This document shows, piece by piece, positions 18,184 through 26,891 of a stretch of DNA of 64,000 bases. Source of the stretch: Burkholderia metallica (GTDB lineage Bacteria; Pseudomonadota; Gammaproteobacteria; Burkholderiales; Burkholderiaceae); assembly GCF_902832845.1 (NCBI RefSeq), contig NZ_CADFDB010000006.1, positions 141,312-205,311 of the forward strand. Direction: 5' to 3'. Position 1 is the stretch's first letter, and each line of letters starts with the position of its first letter. A program made the position numbers and the translations under genes. The notes beneath the pieces are model-generated. The model saw nothing but the letters and a program-made list of their open reading frames with translations, was not told where the DNA came from and ran no database searches.

Positions 18184-19321
18184 AGCGTTGGCGGCGCGCG
18201 CGTGTGGCGTGCGCCGTGCGGGGGCCGGCGGTGCGCGCGTGATGCGCGCGTACCGCTACGCGCGGCGCTGGAGCGTGCGTACCGTCACGGGCGCGGCGCT
18301 GGCCGGCGCGTGCGTGGCGGCCAGCCTCGTGGTTCCCGTCGAATCCGCGCGCGCCGAAGGGCGCGCGCCGGCCACTTCACCGATTCGCCCGTCGCAAGTC
18401 CCGCCGCCCGGCATGAGCCTGCCGGGCTTTCATGCGCCCGCCGTGACCGACGGCACGGTATCGCGCGGCACCGTGCGCGTGCAGCCCGCGCGCATGCCGT
18501 TCTACGTCGCGACCAAGGGCAAGGTCACGCTGTACGTGCTCGGCACGCTGCATACGGGCGATCCGTCCGATTACCCGAGCGCGCAGCCGTTCCGGCCGCG
18601 CATACTCGCGGCGCTCGCCGCGTCGCCGACGCTCGCGCTCGAGCTGTCGCCCGACGACCTGCTCGAATCGCAGGACGACGTGTCGAAGTACGGCGTCTGC
18701 CGCTATCCGTGCCTGCAGCGCCTGCTGCCGGAGCCGCTGTGGCAGCGGCTCGCTGCGCGTCTGCGCGGCAACCCGGCCGCGCTCGCGGAGATCCGCAAGA
18801 TGCGGCCGTGGCTCGCGGCGCTCGTCGTCGAGACCTACGATTCGCTGTCGGCCGGCCTGCAGACCGAGTACGGCACCGAGGCGCAGCTGCAGAACGTCTT
18901 CCTGAAGAAGAAGGGCGGCCGCGTGATCGGGCTGGAGACGCCCGCCGAACAGATGCGCGCGTTCACCGGGCTCACGCTGGCCGAGCAACGCGAGATGCTT
19001 GCGCAGGACATGGTGCAGACCCCGGCGCAGAACGCCGACGACATCAAGGCGCTGCATCGACTGTGGCGAATTGGCGACGCCGATGCGATCTCGGCCTGGG
19101 CGGTCGCGAAGAGCGAACGGCTCGCGCGTTCGAAGGCGTTGTCGGCGTCGCTCGACAACAAGATCGTGTACGAGCGCAACCGGCGCTTCGTTGCACGGAT
19201 GACGGCAATCGCCGCACCGAACCGGCCGCTGTTCGTCGCGATCGGCGCGCTGCACCTGGGCGGCCCGCGCGGCGTGCTCGAATTGTTGCGTCAACAAGGT
19301 TACAACGTCGACGCGAACTGA
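18176..19321 (+). CDS. TraB/GumN family protein
   Basis: A 381-residue (or 359-residue) protein of the TraB/GumN/PrgY family, a Tiki-related fold thought to act as a metalloprotease or peptide modulator. Landmarks are LYVLGTLHTGDPSDYP (the GxxH motif), LALELSPDDL, and the C-terminal FVAIGALHLGGPRGVLELL motif. After an ATG at 18242 there is a basic signal-like segment ending near ARAEG, so it is probably exported. The ATG at 18176 overlaps dppF and has AGGGGAGG close by; 18242 gives a better signal peptide. Placement at the end of the dpp operon suggests co-transcription, but a role in peptide use is only a guess. Confidence 0.82.
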   Translation: MPEALAARACGVRRAGAGGARVMRAYRYARRWSVRTVTGAALAGACVAASLVVPVESARAEGRAPATSPIRPSQVPPPGMSLPGFHAPAVTDGTVSRGTVRVQPARMPFYVATKGKVTLYVLGTLHTGDPSDYPSAQPFRPRILAALAASPTLALELSPDDLLESQDDVSKYGVCRYPCLQRLLPEPLWQRLAARLRGNPAALAEIRKMRPWLAALVVETYDSLSAGLQTEYGTEAQLQNVFLKKKGGRVIGLETPAEQMRAFTGLTLAEQREMLAQDMVQTPAQNADDIKALHRLWRIGDADAISAWAVAKSERLARSKALSASLDNKIVYERNRRFVARMTAIAAPNRPLFVAIGALHLGGPRGVLELLRQQGYNVDAN

Positions 19322-19452
19322 TCGCCGTCAGCGCGTTCGAACCGATCCTCCCCTGTTTGATCGACGTCGCGCCGGCGGCGTCAAACGCCTGTATGGGCAG
19401 GCTATTCGATAAGGAAAACCCTCGAATCGTCAGAAAATAGCGTTTCAAACGA

Positions 19453-19482
19453 TTGACATCCCGATCTGCCAATCTCTATTCT
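19453..19482 (+). promoter_or_regulatory. Sigma-70-like promoter in the gene-less region
   Basis: TTGACA (19453-19458), an 18-base spacer and TATTCT (19477-19482). The predicted start point is near 19489 on the plus strand, with no annotated gene downstream in that direction. Confidence 0.45.
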
Positions 19483-19488
19483 TCGATC

Positions 19489-19836
19489 CACAAGTTGAAA
19501 AAATGAAAAGAATAGATAAGTTCTACGGGGTAGCAGAAAAAAGCGCGGGGTGAGCGCGTTGCCGGCACGTGATGCACGTGCCGGCCGCGGAAGTGTCTGC
19601 ATGTACGGCGGGGCCAATCATCGTCGGACAACAACAATGCATGCAGGCCGACTTGCGAATAAGCGACGTTCCGTCGTCCAACCGGGGAAAGGCAGTAAAC
19701 GGGCGGCGGCGGACGTTTTTTAATCCGGAATGTTTTTCCGGTCACCGTCGCAAGACGGTTTCGGGGGGCGAATCGACAGACGGCGAAGCCGCGGCGATTG
19801 CGCCAACGGAAAAGCGCCACGAGGGCGCTTTTTTCT
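19489..19836 (+). ncRNA. Candidate small RNA (or tiny-peptide mRNA)
   Basis: Inferred transcript of about 350 bases running from the TTGACA/TATTCT promoter to the hairpin and T-run at 19811-19834. It contains several inverted repeats and ends antisense-adjacent to the 3' end of pxpA. A 16-codon open frame (ATG at 19503) lies at its 5' end, but it uses codons rare in this genome (AGA, ATA) and has no good ribosome site. No known RNA family was recognised. Confidence 0.25.
19811..19834. terminator. Bidirectional terminator between the gene-less region and pxpA
   Basis: 8-bp stem (19811-19818 with 19824-19831) and loop of 5; six T residues follow on the plus strand and four on the minus strand. 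It lies 44 bases beyond the pxpA stop. Confidence 0.8.
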
Positions 19837-19877
19837 TTGGTGCGACGGATTTGTATCCGCTTGCGCGGCCGGCCGGA

Positions 19878-20642
19878 TTACGTGCGTTCGTCGGCCTGCA
19901 GCACGCCGGGCGCGACCACGTCGACGCCCACCGACTCGAGCGCCGCGCGAATCCGTTTCGCGAACGCCAGCGCGTGCGGCCCGTCGCCGTGCAGGCAGAC
20001 CGTCTGCGCATTGAGCATCACCCATTCGCCGCCGATCGCCCGCACCTGGCGGCTGCGCACCATGTCCAGCGTGCGCGCGATCATCGCGTCCTCGTCGTCG
20101 ATCAGCGCGCCGGGCTGGTTGCGCGGCACGAGCGAGCCGTCGGCGCGGTAGCCGCGGTCGGCGAACACTTCTTCCACCGCGGCGAGCCCCGCGTGCCGCG
20201 CGGCCGCGACGAACACGCTGTTCGCGAGCCCGAACACCGCGAGCGACGGATCGAAATCGCGGATCGCGGACACCACCGCATCGGCGATCATCGGGTCGCG
20301 CGCGGCCTGGTTGTACAGCGCGCCGTGCGGCTTCACGTGCGCGATGCGCCCGCCTTCCGCCTGCGCGATCGCCGACAGCGCGCCGAGCTGGTACAGCACG
20401 CCCGCGTAGATGTCGCCGGCCGGCAGCTGCATTTCCTTGCGGCCGAAATTCTCCGGATCGTGAAAGCTCGGGTGCGCGCCGATCGCCACGCCTTTCTGCA
20501 CGGCCCAGCGCACGCAGTCGCGCATCGCGTTCGCGCCGCCCGCATGCCACCCGCATGCGATGTTCGCGGACGTCACGAGGTCGAGCAGCGCCTCGTCCGA
20601 ACCGCATCCTTCGCCGAGATCGGCATTCAGATCGATTTCCAT
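19878..20642 (-). CDS. pxpA: 5-oxoprolinase subunit A (LamB/YcsF family)
   Basis: A 254-residue LamB/YcsF protein that, with PxpB and PxpC, opens 5-oxoproline (pyroglutamate) to glutamate using [21 protein letters not shown] at the start, NIACGWHAG and the VKPHGALYN motif are the family signatures. The ATG at 20642 follows GAGGAA at good spacing. It is the last gene of the minus-strand run pxpB-pxpC-pxpA, 73 bases after pxpC, the usual set even when the order varies. A shared terminator lies just downstream. Confidence 0.95.
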   Translation of the reverse strand: MEIDLNADLGEGCGSDEALLDLVTSANIACGWHAGGANAMRDCVRWAVQKGVAIGAHPSFHDPENFGRKEMQLPAGDIYAGVLYQLGALSAIAQAEGGRIAHVKPHGALYNQAARDPMIADAVVSAIRDFDPSLAVFGLANSVFVAAARHAGLAAVEEVFADRGYRADGSLVPRNQPGALIDDEDAMIARTLDMVRSRQVRAIGGEWVMLNAQTVCLHGDGPHALAFAKRIRAALESVGVDVVAPGVLQADERT

Positions 20643-20715
20643 GATGTTCCTCGTCCACTGATTGCGTGGCGCGTCTTGGCTCCTGCTACTGACTTCGGTA
20701 CGTCCACCGTCATTG

Positions 20716-21783
20716 TCACGCCGCTTGCGACTGCGCGCGGCGGCGCGCTTCCTCGCGCATGTCGATCGCCACGTCGATCTGCCGTAGATACGCACGCTCC
20801 GCGGCGAGGGCGGCACGCGCGGCGTCGGGCGTCGTGCGCACGAAGCGGATCGGCAGGTTGAGCCGCGCCTGCGCGAGTTTCCACAGGTCGGCCCGGATCA
20901 CCGTGCCGATCTTCGGGTAGCCGCCGGTGGTCTGCGCATCGTGCATCAGCACGATCGGCTGGCCGTTCGGCGGCACCTGGATCGTGCCGGGCAGCACCGC
21001 ATGCGACAGCAGCTCGGCCGGCTTTTCGCGCACGAGTTCGACGCCGGCAAGCCGGTAGCCCATGCGGTTGCTGTTCGCCGTGACGAGCCATTCCTCATCC
21101 CAGAACGCCTGCTGCGAATCGGCGGCGAACGACGCGTAGTCGGGGCCCGGCAGCACGCGCACGGGCATCGCCCACGGCGCATGCGCGGGTCGGTGGCGGC
21201 GCGGCGGCTCGTCGACGCGCACGAACGCGCACCACGCCGGCGCCTTCACGCCGAATTCCGGCGCATCGGCCGCGAGGCAGCCGATGCCGGCCGGCGGCAC
21301 GCCGACCGGGAGGCGATCGCCGTCGCGCAGCGCGCGGCCGCCAAGGCCGCCGAAGCGCGACGCGAGATCGGTGCTGCGCGAGCCGAGCATCGGCAGCACG
21401 TCGATGCCGCCGGCGATGCACAGGTAGCCGCGCATTCCGCGTTTCGCGGCCGGCAGCACGAGCGTCTGCCCGGCCTCGACCGGCAGGCTCCACCATGAAA
21501 AGACGCGCCGGCCGTCGAGCGTCGCGCCGAACTCGGTGCCGGTGATCGCGATGCGGGTCGCGCGCGTGAAGCGGAACGCGGCCGGGCCGATCGTGATTTC
21601 GACGGCCGCCGCGTCGGCGCGGTTGCCGACCAGCCGGTTGCCGACCTCGAGCGCGAGGCCGTCGAGCGCGCCGCCCTGCGCGACGCCGAGATGGCGTGCG
21701 CCGCGGCGCCCGAGATCCTGCACGGTAGACAGCGGGCCGGCCCGCACCACTTCGATGGTGCCCGGTGCGTTGCTCTGGGTCAT
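20716..21783 (-). CDS. pxpC: 5-oxoprolinase subunit C (KipA / biotin-dependent carboxyltransferase-like)
   Basis: A 355-residue AHS2-domain protein. The N-terminal [23 protein letters not shown] segment, the central [22 protein letters not shown] block and the NSNRMGYRL and [19 protein letters not shown] motifs are diagnostic. It forms the PxpBC complex that phosphorylates 5-oxoproline. Its ATG overlaps the stop of pxpB by 4 bases, so the subunits are made in a coupled way. The C-terminal 25 residues are Arg/Ala-rich and vary among homologues. Confidence 0.93.
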   Translation of the reverse strand: MTQSNAPGTIEVVRAGPLSTVQDLGRRGARHLGVAQGGALDGLALEVGNRLVGNRADAAAVEITIGPAAFRFTRATRIAITGTEFGATLDGRRVFSWWSLPVEAGQTLVLPAAKRGMRGYLCIAGGIDVLPMLGSRSTDLASRFGGLGGRALRDGDRLPVGVPPAGIGCLAADAPEFGVKAPAWCAFVRVDEPPRRHRPAHAPWAMPVRVLPGPDYASFAADSQQAFWDEEWLVTANSNRMGYRLAGVELVREKPAELLSHAVLPGTIQVPPNGQPIVLMHDAQTTGGYPKIGTVIRADLWKLAQARLNLPIRFVRTTPDAARAALAAERAYLRQIDVAIDMREEARRRAQSQAA

Positions 21784-22436
21784 CGTGCGTCGACTCCCGC
21801 AATGGTGAAGCGCACGCGGTCGCCGGGCAGCAGCAGCGTCGGCTGCGGCCGCGCCGGATCGAACAGCACGTGCGACGTGCGGCCGATCAGCTGCCAGCCG
21901 CCGGGCGACGTGGCCGGGTAGATGCCCGTCTGCGCGCCGCCGATGCCGACCGAGCCGGCAGGCACCTCCAGGCGCGGCGCCGCGCGGCGCGGCGTGTGCA
22001 GCGTGGCGTCGAGGCCGCCGAGATACGCGAAACCCGGCTGGAAGCCGACGAAGAACACGACGTAGGCGCCGGCCGCATGGCGCGCGACGACCTCGTCGGC
22101 CGACAGGCCGGTATGCGCGGCGACGGCCGGCAGGTCGGGGCCGGCGGCGCCGCCGTACTCGACCGGAATCTCGACTTCGCGGCCGTCCGCGTGTTCGACG
22201 TCGGCCGTCTCCCACGCGTCGCGCAGCGCCGGCGTGAGCGAATCGGCGGTCGTCGCGAGCGCGTCGAACACGATCGTCAGGTTGTTCATCCCGGGCACGA
22301 CGTCGATCACGTCGGGCCACGCGCGCGCGGCCTCGGCAACGGCCCAGACGCGGCGCTGGCAATCGAGCGTGGCGGGCGGCGGCACCTCGCAGACGAGGGC
22401 GGCATCGCCGAGCGGATAAAAGCGGGGTTGCGTCAT
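21780..22436 (-). CDS. pxpB: 5-oxoprolinase subunit B (KipI family)
   Basis: A 218-residue AHS1-domain protein. MNNLTIVFD, PVEYGGAAGPDL, and FFVGFQPGFAYLGGLD are family motifs, with the cyclophilin-like GWQLIGRTSHVLFD block near the C-terminus. It is the first gene of the oxoprolinase operon, divergent from a MarR-like regulator gene. The 148-base space between their starts holds an imperfect palindrome suited to joint control. Confidence 0.93.
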   Translation of the reverse strand: MTQPRFYPLGDAALVCEVPPPATLDCQRRVWAVAEAARAWPDVIDVVPGMNNLTIVFDALATTADSLTPALRDAWETADVEHADGREVEIPVEYGGAAGPDLPAVAAHTGLSADEVVARHAAGAYVVFFVGFQPGFAYLGGLDATLHTPRRAAPRLEVPAGSVGIGGAQTGIYPATSPGGWQLIGRTSHVLFDPARPQPTLLLPGDRVRFTIAGVDAR

Positions 22437-22473
22437 CGGACTGGCACGGTTCGGACGGCAATGTTAGCGCACA

Positions 22474-22494
22474 TTGTCAATAAAATATCGACAA
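22474..22494. promoter_or_regulatory. Operator-like palindrome between pxpB and the MarR-like gene
   Basis: TTGTCAATA (22474-22482), AAA, TATCGACAA (22486-22494): 9-base arms with one mismatch in a locally AT-rich patch. It sits between divergent genes, 38 bases from the pxpB start. The natural candidate binder is the adjacent regulator. Confidence 0.5.
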
Positions 22495-22584
22495 CTTCCC
22501 AATAAGCGTTTTCGCCTAGCCCGTATGGCGGGGCTTCTGGCGTACACTCGGCACACCCTGTCAACCGGCTTGCTCCGCCTTTCC

Positions 22585-23097
22585 ATGAAGCGTCCTGCGA
22601 CCAAGATCGTGTCATCCGAACACCTCGTTTCCGATTCGAGCGCGGAGCTCTCGGAGCTCGAATACGGGCTCATCATGGCAGGCAACGCGTTCAACCGGTG
22701 GATGGTGCGCTGCATGTCGGCGGCCGGCGCGAAGGACATGACGGCGGTCGAGGTGTCGCTGCTGCATCACGTCAGCCATCGCGAACGCAAGAAGAAGCTC
22801 GCCGACATCTGCTTCGTGCTCAATATCGAGGATACGCATGTCGCGACCTATGCGCTGAAAAAACTGATCGCCCGCGGCTATGTGAAGAGCGAGAAGAACG
22901 GCAAGGAAGTGTTCTTCTTCGCGACCGACGCGGGCCGCGACCTGTGCCTGAAGTACCGCGAGGTGCGCGAGCACTGCCTGATCGAGACGCTGAAGGACAG
23001 CGGGCTCACCAACGAGCAGATCGGCGACGCCGCGCAGTTGCTGCGCCACGCATCGGGCCTGTACGACACGGCTGCGCGCGCGGCGGCGTCGCTGTAA
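22585..23097 (+). CDS. MarR-like winged-helix transcriptional regulator
   Basis: A 170-residue winged-helix protein. The central block has TAVEVSLLHHVSHRERKKKLADICFVL, then NIEDTHVATYALKKLIARGYV (the recognition helix and following region) and a wing with SEKNGKEVFFFATDAGRDL. C-terminal helices would make the dimer. The ATG at 22585 was chosen; an upstream in-frame TTG at 22474 falls inside the palindrome and would add 37 poorly supported residues. Divergence from pxpBCA suggests it controls 5-oxoproline breakdown and itself (inference). Confidence 0.85.
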   Translation: MKRPATKIVSSEHLVSDSSAELSELEYGLIMAGNAFNRWMVRCMSAAGAKDMTAVEVSLLHHVSHRERKKKLADICFVLNIEDTHVATYALKKLIARGYVKSEKNGKEVFFFATDAGRDLCLKYREVREHCLIETLKDSGLTNEQIGDAAQLLRHASGLYDTAARAAASL

Positions 23098-23168
23098 ACG
23101 GTTGCGCCGGCGGCGCGCGGCACTGCGCTGACGGGCGCGGGACGGCGGATGCGGCGCGGCCCGCCGCG

Positions 23169-23765
23169 TCATCCGGCGGCCGGGTACAGCGTGCCGTCGG
23201 TCACGATCCATTGCAGCGCGAGATCGTGCGCTTCGGCCGGCAGCGCGTCGACGCGGCACGCTTCATACGCGATGCCGACCGTCACGGGCAATGCGCTGCC
23301 CGGCCACGCGGCGAGCGTGCGGTCGTAATAGCCGCCGCCGTAGCCGAGCCGGTAGCGCTGCGCATCGAATCCCACGCACGGAATCAGCAACAAATCAGGG
23401 ACGACGACGAGGCCCGACGCCGGTTCCGGAATCCGGTGATGACCTTCGCGCATCGGCGTGTGCGCATCCCATGCATGGAACGCGAGCGGCGTGTGCGGCT
23501 CGCCGATCACGGGCAGCGCGGCCTGCCTGCCGGCACCGGCCGCGCACCAGGCGAGCACCGCGTCGCGCGCATCGAATTCGCCCGGCAGCGGCCAGTAGAA
23601 CCCGACCGTGCGCGGCGCGAGCCGGTCGAGCAGCGAGCGCAGCCGCGCGTCGAGCGCGGCGTTCGCGGCGGGTTGCGACGCGGCGTCGCGACGCGCGCCG
23701 GACAGCGTTTTGCGCAGCGCAACCTTCGGGTTCGGCACAGGGTTGCGTGCTATGCTTTCGCTCAC
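23169..23765 (-). CDS. 5-formyltetrahydrofolate cyclo-ligase
   Basis: A 198-residue cytoplasmic enzyme that converts 5-formyl-THF to 5,10-methenyl-THF with ATP (YgfA/MTHFS family). The ALRKTLSGARR N-terminal segment, VGFYWPLPGEFD, DLLLIPCVGFD and the nucleotide motif LGYGGGYYDR are all present. It starts with GTG at 23765. Its start is only 20 bases from the divergent transglycosylase start, so the two promoters must overlap each other's coding sequence or 5' ends. Confidence 0.93.
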   Translation of the reverse strand: MSESIARNPVPNPKVALRKTLSGARRDAASQPAANAALDARLRSLLDRLAPRTVGFYWPLPGEFDARDAVLAWCAAGAGRQAALPVIGEPHTPLAFHAWDAHTPMREGHHRIPEPASGLVVVPDLLLIPCVGFDAQRYRLGYGGGYYDRTLAAWPGSALPVTVGIAYEACRVDALPAEAHDLALQWIVTDGTLYPAAG

Positions 23766-23785
23766 TTCGTGCTCCAGTCAATACG

Positions 23786-25738
23786 ATGTCGAACAGCCTT
23801 TTCCGAGTATATCGCGCGGTCGCGCTGGCACTTTCCGCCACCGCGCTCGTCGCGGGCACGGCCGCGTGCGCCGCACCGAACGACGACACGCTCCCCGGGG
23901 ATGACCAGATCTTCGTGCAGCTTCGCGAAGCCGCACGCCGCAACGACGCCGCGAAAGCCGCGCAGCTCGCGTCGATGATCCCGAACTATCCGGTCCCGTC
24001 CTACGTCGAGTATTTCCAGATCAAGCCGCAGCTGTTCGATTCGACGGGCCGCGCGCGCGTGGACGCGCCGGACGCGCCCGTGCAGTCGTTCCTGCAGCGC
24101 TACGACGGCCAGGCGATCGCCGACCGCATGCGCAACGACTACCTGCTCGTACTCGGCGCGCGCCACGACTGGCGCAACTTCGACGATCAGTACAAGCGCT
24201 TCGTGCTCGACGACGACACGCAGGTGAAGTGCTACGCGCTCGAATCGCGCGCGTCGCGCGGCGAGAACGTCGCCGACGCCGCACGTGCGCTGCTCGTCGA
24301 GCCGAAGAACTACGGCGACGCGTGCGTCGACCTGATCACCGCGCTCACCGTCAACCAGCAGTTCAGGAGCGACGACGTGTGGCAGCAGGCGCGCCTCGCG
24401 TACGAACAGAACTACACGACGCTCGGCGGCAAGATCGTCGACGCGCTCGGCGCGCGCCCGGTCGGCTTCGACCAGGCGACGAGCGCGCCACCGCTGTACC
24501 TCGCGCGCGGCGTCGGCGCGGATGCCGCGTCGCACCAGCTCGCGCTGATCGCGCTCGGCCGCATGGCGCGCAACGATCCGGACGCCGCGGCCGGGATGCT
24601 GTCGACGGTCGCGCCGTCGCTGACCAAACAGGAGCAGGCGATCGCGTGGGGTGCGATCGGTTACCAGGGCGCGATCAAGCGCTCGCCGCTCGCCTCGGTC
24701 TGGTATGCGAAATCCGCGAATGCGCCGCTGTCGAACCCGGGCTACGAATGGCGCACGCGCGCCGCGCTGCTCGCCGGCAACTGGCCGATGGTGCGCTGGT
24801 CGATCGAGCAGATGCCGCCGTCGCTGCGCGACGATCCGGCCTGGATCTACTGGCATGCGCGCGCGCTCAAGCAGAGCGGCGACACGCTGCAGGCGAACCA
24901 GGAATTCGAGCAGGTCGCCGGCCAGTTCAACTTCTACGGGCAGCTCGCCGGCGAAGAGCTCGGCCAGCGCACGGCGATCCCGCCGCGCACGAAGGTGAGC
25001 GACGCCGAGATCGATGCGATGAGCAAGATTCCCGGCTTCGCGCTCGCGCAGCGTTTCTATGCGCTGAACCTGCGCCTCGAGGGCAACCGCGAATGGAACT
25101 GGCCGCTGCGCGGGATGACCGATCGCCAGTTGCTGGCCGCAGCCGAATACGGCAAGCGCGTCGAGCTGCTCGACCGCACGGTCAACACGGCCGATCGCAC
25201 GAAGGCCGAGCACGACTTCACGCTGCGCTACCCGTCGCCGTATCGCAGCACCGTCGAGCGCTATGCGCAGTCGACCGGCCTCGACGTCGAATGGGCGTAC
25301 GGGCTGATCCGCCAGGAATCGCGCTTCATCATCAGCGCGCGTTCGTCGGTGGGCGCGGGCGGCCTGATGCAGCTGATGCCGGCCACCGCGCAGATGGTCG
25401 CGAAGAAGCTCGGCATGGGCACGATCTCGCGCGCGCAGATGCACGACATCGATACCAACATCCAGCTCGGCACCTGGTATCTGGCGGACATCTACAACAA
25501 CTTCGACAGCTCGCCGGTGCTCGCCACGGCCGGCTACAACGCGGGCCCGGGCCGGCCGCGCCAGTGGCGCCAGGTCTTGACGCAACCGGTTGAAGGCGCG
25601 ATCTTCGCGGAGACGATTCCGTTCAACGAGACGCGCGACTACGTGAAGAACGTGCTGTCGAACACCGTCTACTATGCGGCGCTCTTCGAGGGCAAACCGC
25701 AGTCGTTGAAGAAGCGTCTAGGCATGATCTCGCCCTGA
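23786..25738 (+). CDS. slt: Soluble lytic murein transglycosylase
   Basis: A 650-residue periplasmic enzyme that cleaves peptidoglycan to 1,6-anhydromuramyl products. A signal peptide ends near GTAACAAPN (about residue 30); a cysteine lies there but the preceding residues are not a good lipobox. The long middle part is the helical Slt70-type superhelix (U and L domains). The C-terminal catalytic domain has the Glu in RQESRF, then GLMQLMPATAQ and ATAGYNAGPGR. Length matches Slt70. The ATG at 23786 directly precedes the signal sequence. Confidence 0.93.
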   Translation: MSNSLFRVYRAVALALSATALVAGTAACAAPNDDTLPGDDQIFVQLREAARRNDAAKAAQLASMIPNYPVPSYVEYFQIKPQLFDSTGRARVDAPDAPVQSFLQRYDGQAIADRMRNDYLLVLGARHDWRNFDDQYKRFVLDDDTQVKCYALESRASRGENVADAARALLVEPKNYGDACVDLITALTVNQQFRSDDVWQQARLAYEQNYTTLGGKIVDALGARPVGFDQATSAPPLYLARGVGADAASHQLALIALGRMARNDPDAAAGMLSTVAPSLTKQEQAIAWGAIGYQGAIKRSPLASVWYAKSANAPLSNPGYEWRTRAALLAGNWPMVRWSIEQMPPSLRDDPAWIYWHARALKQSGDTLQANQEFEQVAGQFNFYGQLAGEELGQRTAIPPRTKVSDAEIDAMSKIPGFALAQRFYALNLRLEGNREWNWPLRGMTDRQLLAAAEYGKRVELLDRTVNTADRTKAEHDFTLRYPSPYRSTVERYAQSTGLDVEWAYGLIRQESRFIISARSSVGAGGLMQLMPATAQMVAKKLGMGTISRAQMHDIDTNIQLGTWYLADIYNNFDSSPVLATAGYNAGPGRPRQWRQVLTQPVEGAIFAETIPFNETRDYVKNVLSNTVYYAALFEGKPQSLKKRLGMISP

Positions 25739-25751
25739 TCCGCAATCTTCA

Positions 25752-25776
25752 CACTGCCGCGCGAGACGCGGCAGTG
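25752..25776 (+). terminator. Possible terminator hairpin after slt
   Basis: Perfect 10-bp stem (25752-25761 with 25767-25776) and 5-base loop, 14 bases after the slt stop. There is no T-run, so it may stabilise the 3' end rather than terminate. Confidence 0.35.
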
Positions 25777-25783
25777 CGCTTAA

Positions 25784-25869
25784 GGGCCCGTTCACGCTGA
25801 TAACGGCCAGACCCCGGTTGTGATTTCTTCGTGGTCGGGCGAGCGTGTGTCATTAGCGTGAACAGGCCC
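25784..25869. repeat. Long inverted repeat, possible miniature element
   Basis: 15-base arms (25784-25798 and 25855-25869) match at 14 positions when reversed and complemented, around a 56-base centre. The right arm reaches to within 16 bases of the next gene. It looks like a short palindromic element inserted between slt and the dehydrogenase gene. Confidence 0.5.
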
Positions 25870-25884
25870 CAGGAGCCTCGAATC

Positions 25885-26844
25885 ATGGATCGCCAGACCG
25901 TCGCGCTGCTGGGCGGCACCGGCTTCATCGGCAGCCGGCTCGTCAATGCGCTGATCGATGCCGGCAAGCAGGTACGGATCGCCACGCGGCGGCGCGACCA
26001 CGCGCGCCACCTGCAGATGCTGCCAGTCGAAATCGTCGAACTCGACGCGCTCGACACGCGCACGCTCGCGCGCTTCGTCGCGGGCGCGCATGCGGCGATC
26101 AACCTGGTCGGCGTGCTGCACGGCGGCCGCGGCACGCCGTACGGGCCCGGCTTCGAGCGCGCGCACGTCGCGCTGCCGGCCGCGCTCGCGACCGCCTGCA
26201 CCCAGGTGGGCGTGCAGCGCGTGCTGCACATGAGCGCGCTCGGCGCCGATTCGCACGGCGCGAGCATGTACCAGCGTTCGAAGGGCGACGGCGAGGCCGC
26301 GCTGCATGCGATCGCGGCGACCGACTCGCTCGCGCTGACGATCTTCCGCCCGTCGGTCGTGTTCGGCCCCGGCGATGCATTTCTCAACACGTTCGCGAAC
26401 CTGCAGCGCACGGCGCCCGTGCTGCCGCTCGCGATGCCCGACGCGCGCTTCCAGCCGGTGTTCGTCGGCGACGTCGTGCGCGCGTTCGTCAACACGCTCG
26501 ATCTCGCGGCCGCGCACGGCAAGACCTACGAGCTGGGCGGCCCGACCGTCTACACGCTCGAGCAACTGGTGCGCTATTGCGGCACGCTGGTCGGCCGGCA
26601 GGCGCGCATCGTGCGGCTGCCCGACGCGCTCGCGCGGGTGCAGGCGAGCGTGTTCGAGTGCCTGCCCGGCGAGCCGGTGCTCACGCGCGACAATCTCGCG
26701 TCGATGTCGGTGCCGAACGTGCTGTCGGGGCCGCTCGTGCCGGAACTCGGGATCACGCCCGCGAGTCTCGAAAGCATCGCGCCCGCGTATCTCGGCCACG
26801 CCGCGCAGCGCTCCCGGTTCGACTGGTTCCGCTCGCGCCGCTAG
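25885..26844 (+). CDS. NAD(P)-binding protein of the complex I NDUFA9-like family
   Basis: A 319-residue atypical short-chain dehydrogenase/epimerase fold. The Rossmann motif GGTGFIG is at 10-16, followed by DHARHLQMLP, AAINLVGVLH and FRPSVVFGPGD, which mark the NDUFA9-like group of NAD-dependent epimerases. Family members act as NAD(P)H-binding or scaffold proteins and many lack a catalytic Tyr-Lys pair; here MYQRSKGDGE keeps a Tyr-x3-Lys. The reaction is unknown. ATG at 25885 has an AGGAG site upstream. Confidence 0.85.
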   Translation: MDRQTVALLGGTGFIGSRLVNALIDAGKQVRIATRRRDHARHLQMLPVEIVELDALDTRTLARFVAGAHAAINLVGVLHGGRGTPYGPGFERAHVALPAALATACTQVGVQRVLHMSALGADSHGASMYQRSKGDGEAALHAIAATDSLALTIFRPSVVFGPGDAFLNTFANLQRTAPVLPLAMPDARFQPVFVGDVVRAFVNTLDLAAAHGKTYELGGPTVYTLEQLVRYCGTLVGRQARIVRLPDALARVQASVFECLPGEPVLTRDNLASMSVPNVLSGPLVPELGITPASLESIAPAYLGHAAQRSRFDWFRSRR

Positions 26845-26891
26845 GCCGGCAGCGTCTTCCTTTTCACCTTCGCGTTTTCCGGAACACCGTC

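Larger units (their letters stand above)
19322..19877. other. 556-base gene-less region with promoter, palindrome and terminator
   Basis: No protein gene is supported. The region is AT-rich around 19430-19530. It contains a sigma-70-like promoter on the plus strand (19453-19482), a perfect 11-bp palindrome (19561-19571 and 19575-19585), a pair CTGCATG/CATGCAG (19597-19603 and 19640-19646), a short hairpin (19725-19730 with 19736-19741) and a terminator (19811-19834). The parts are in the order expected for one short structured transcript. Confidence 0.5.
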
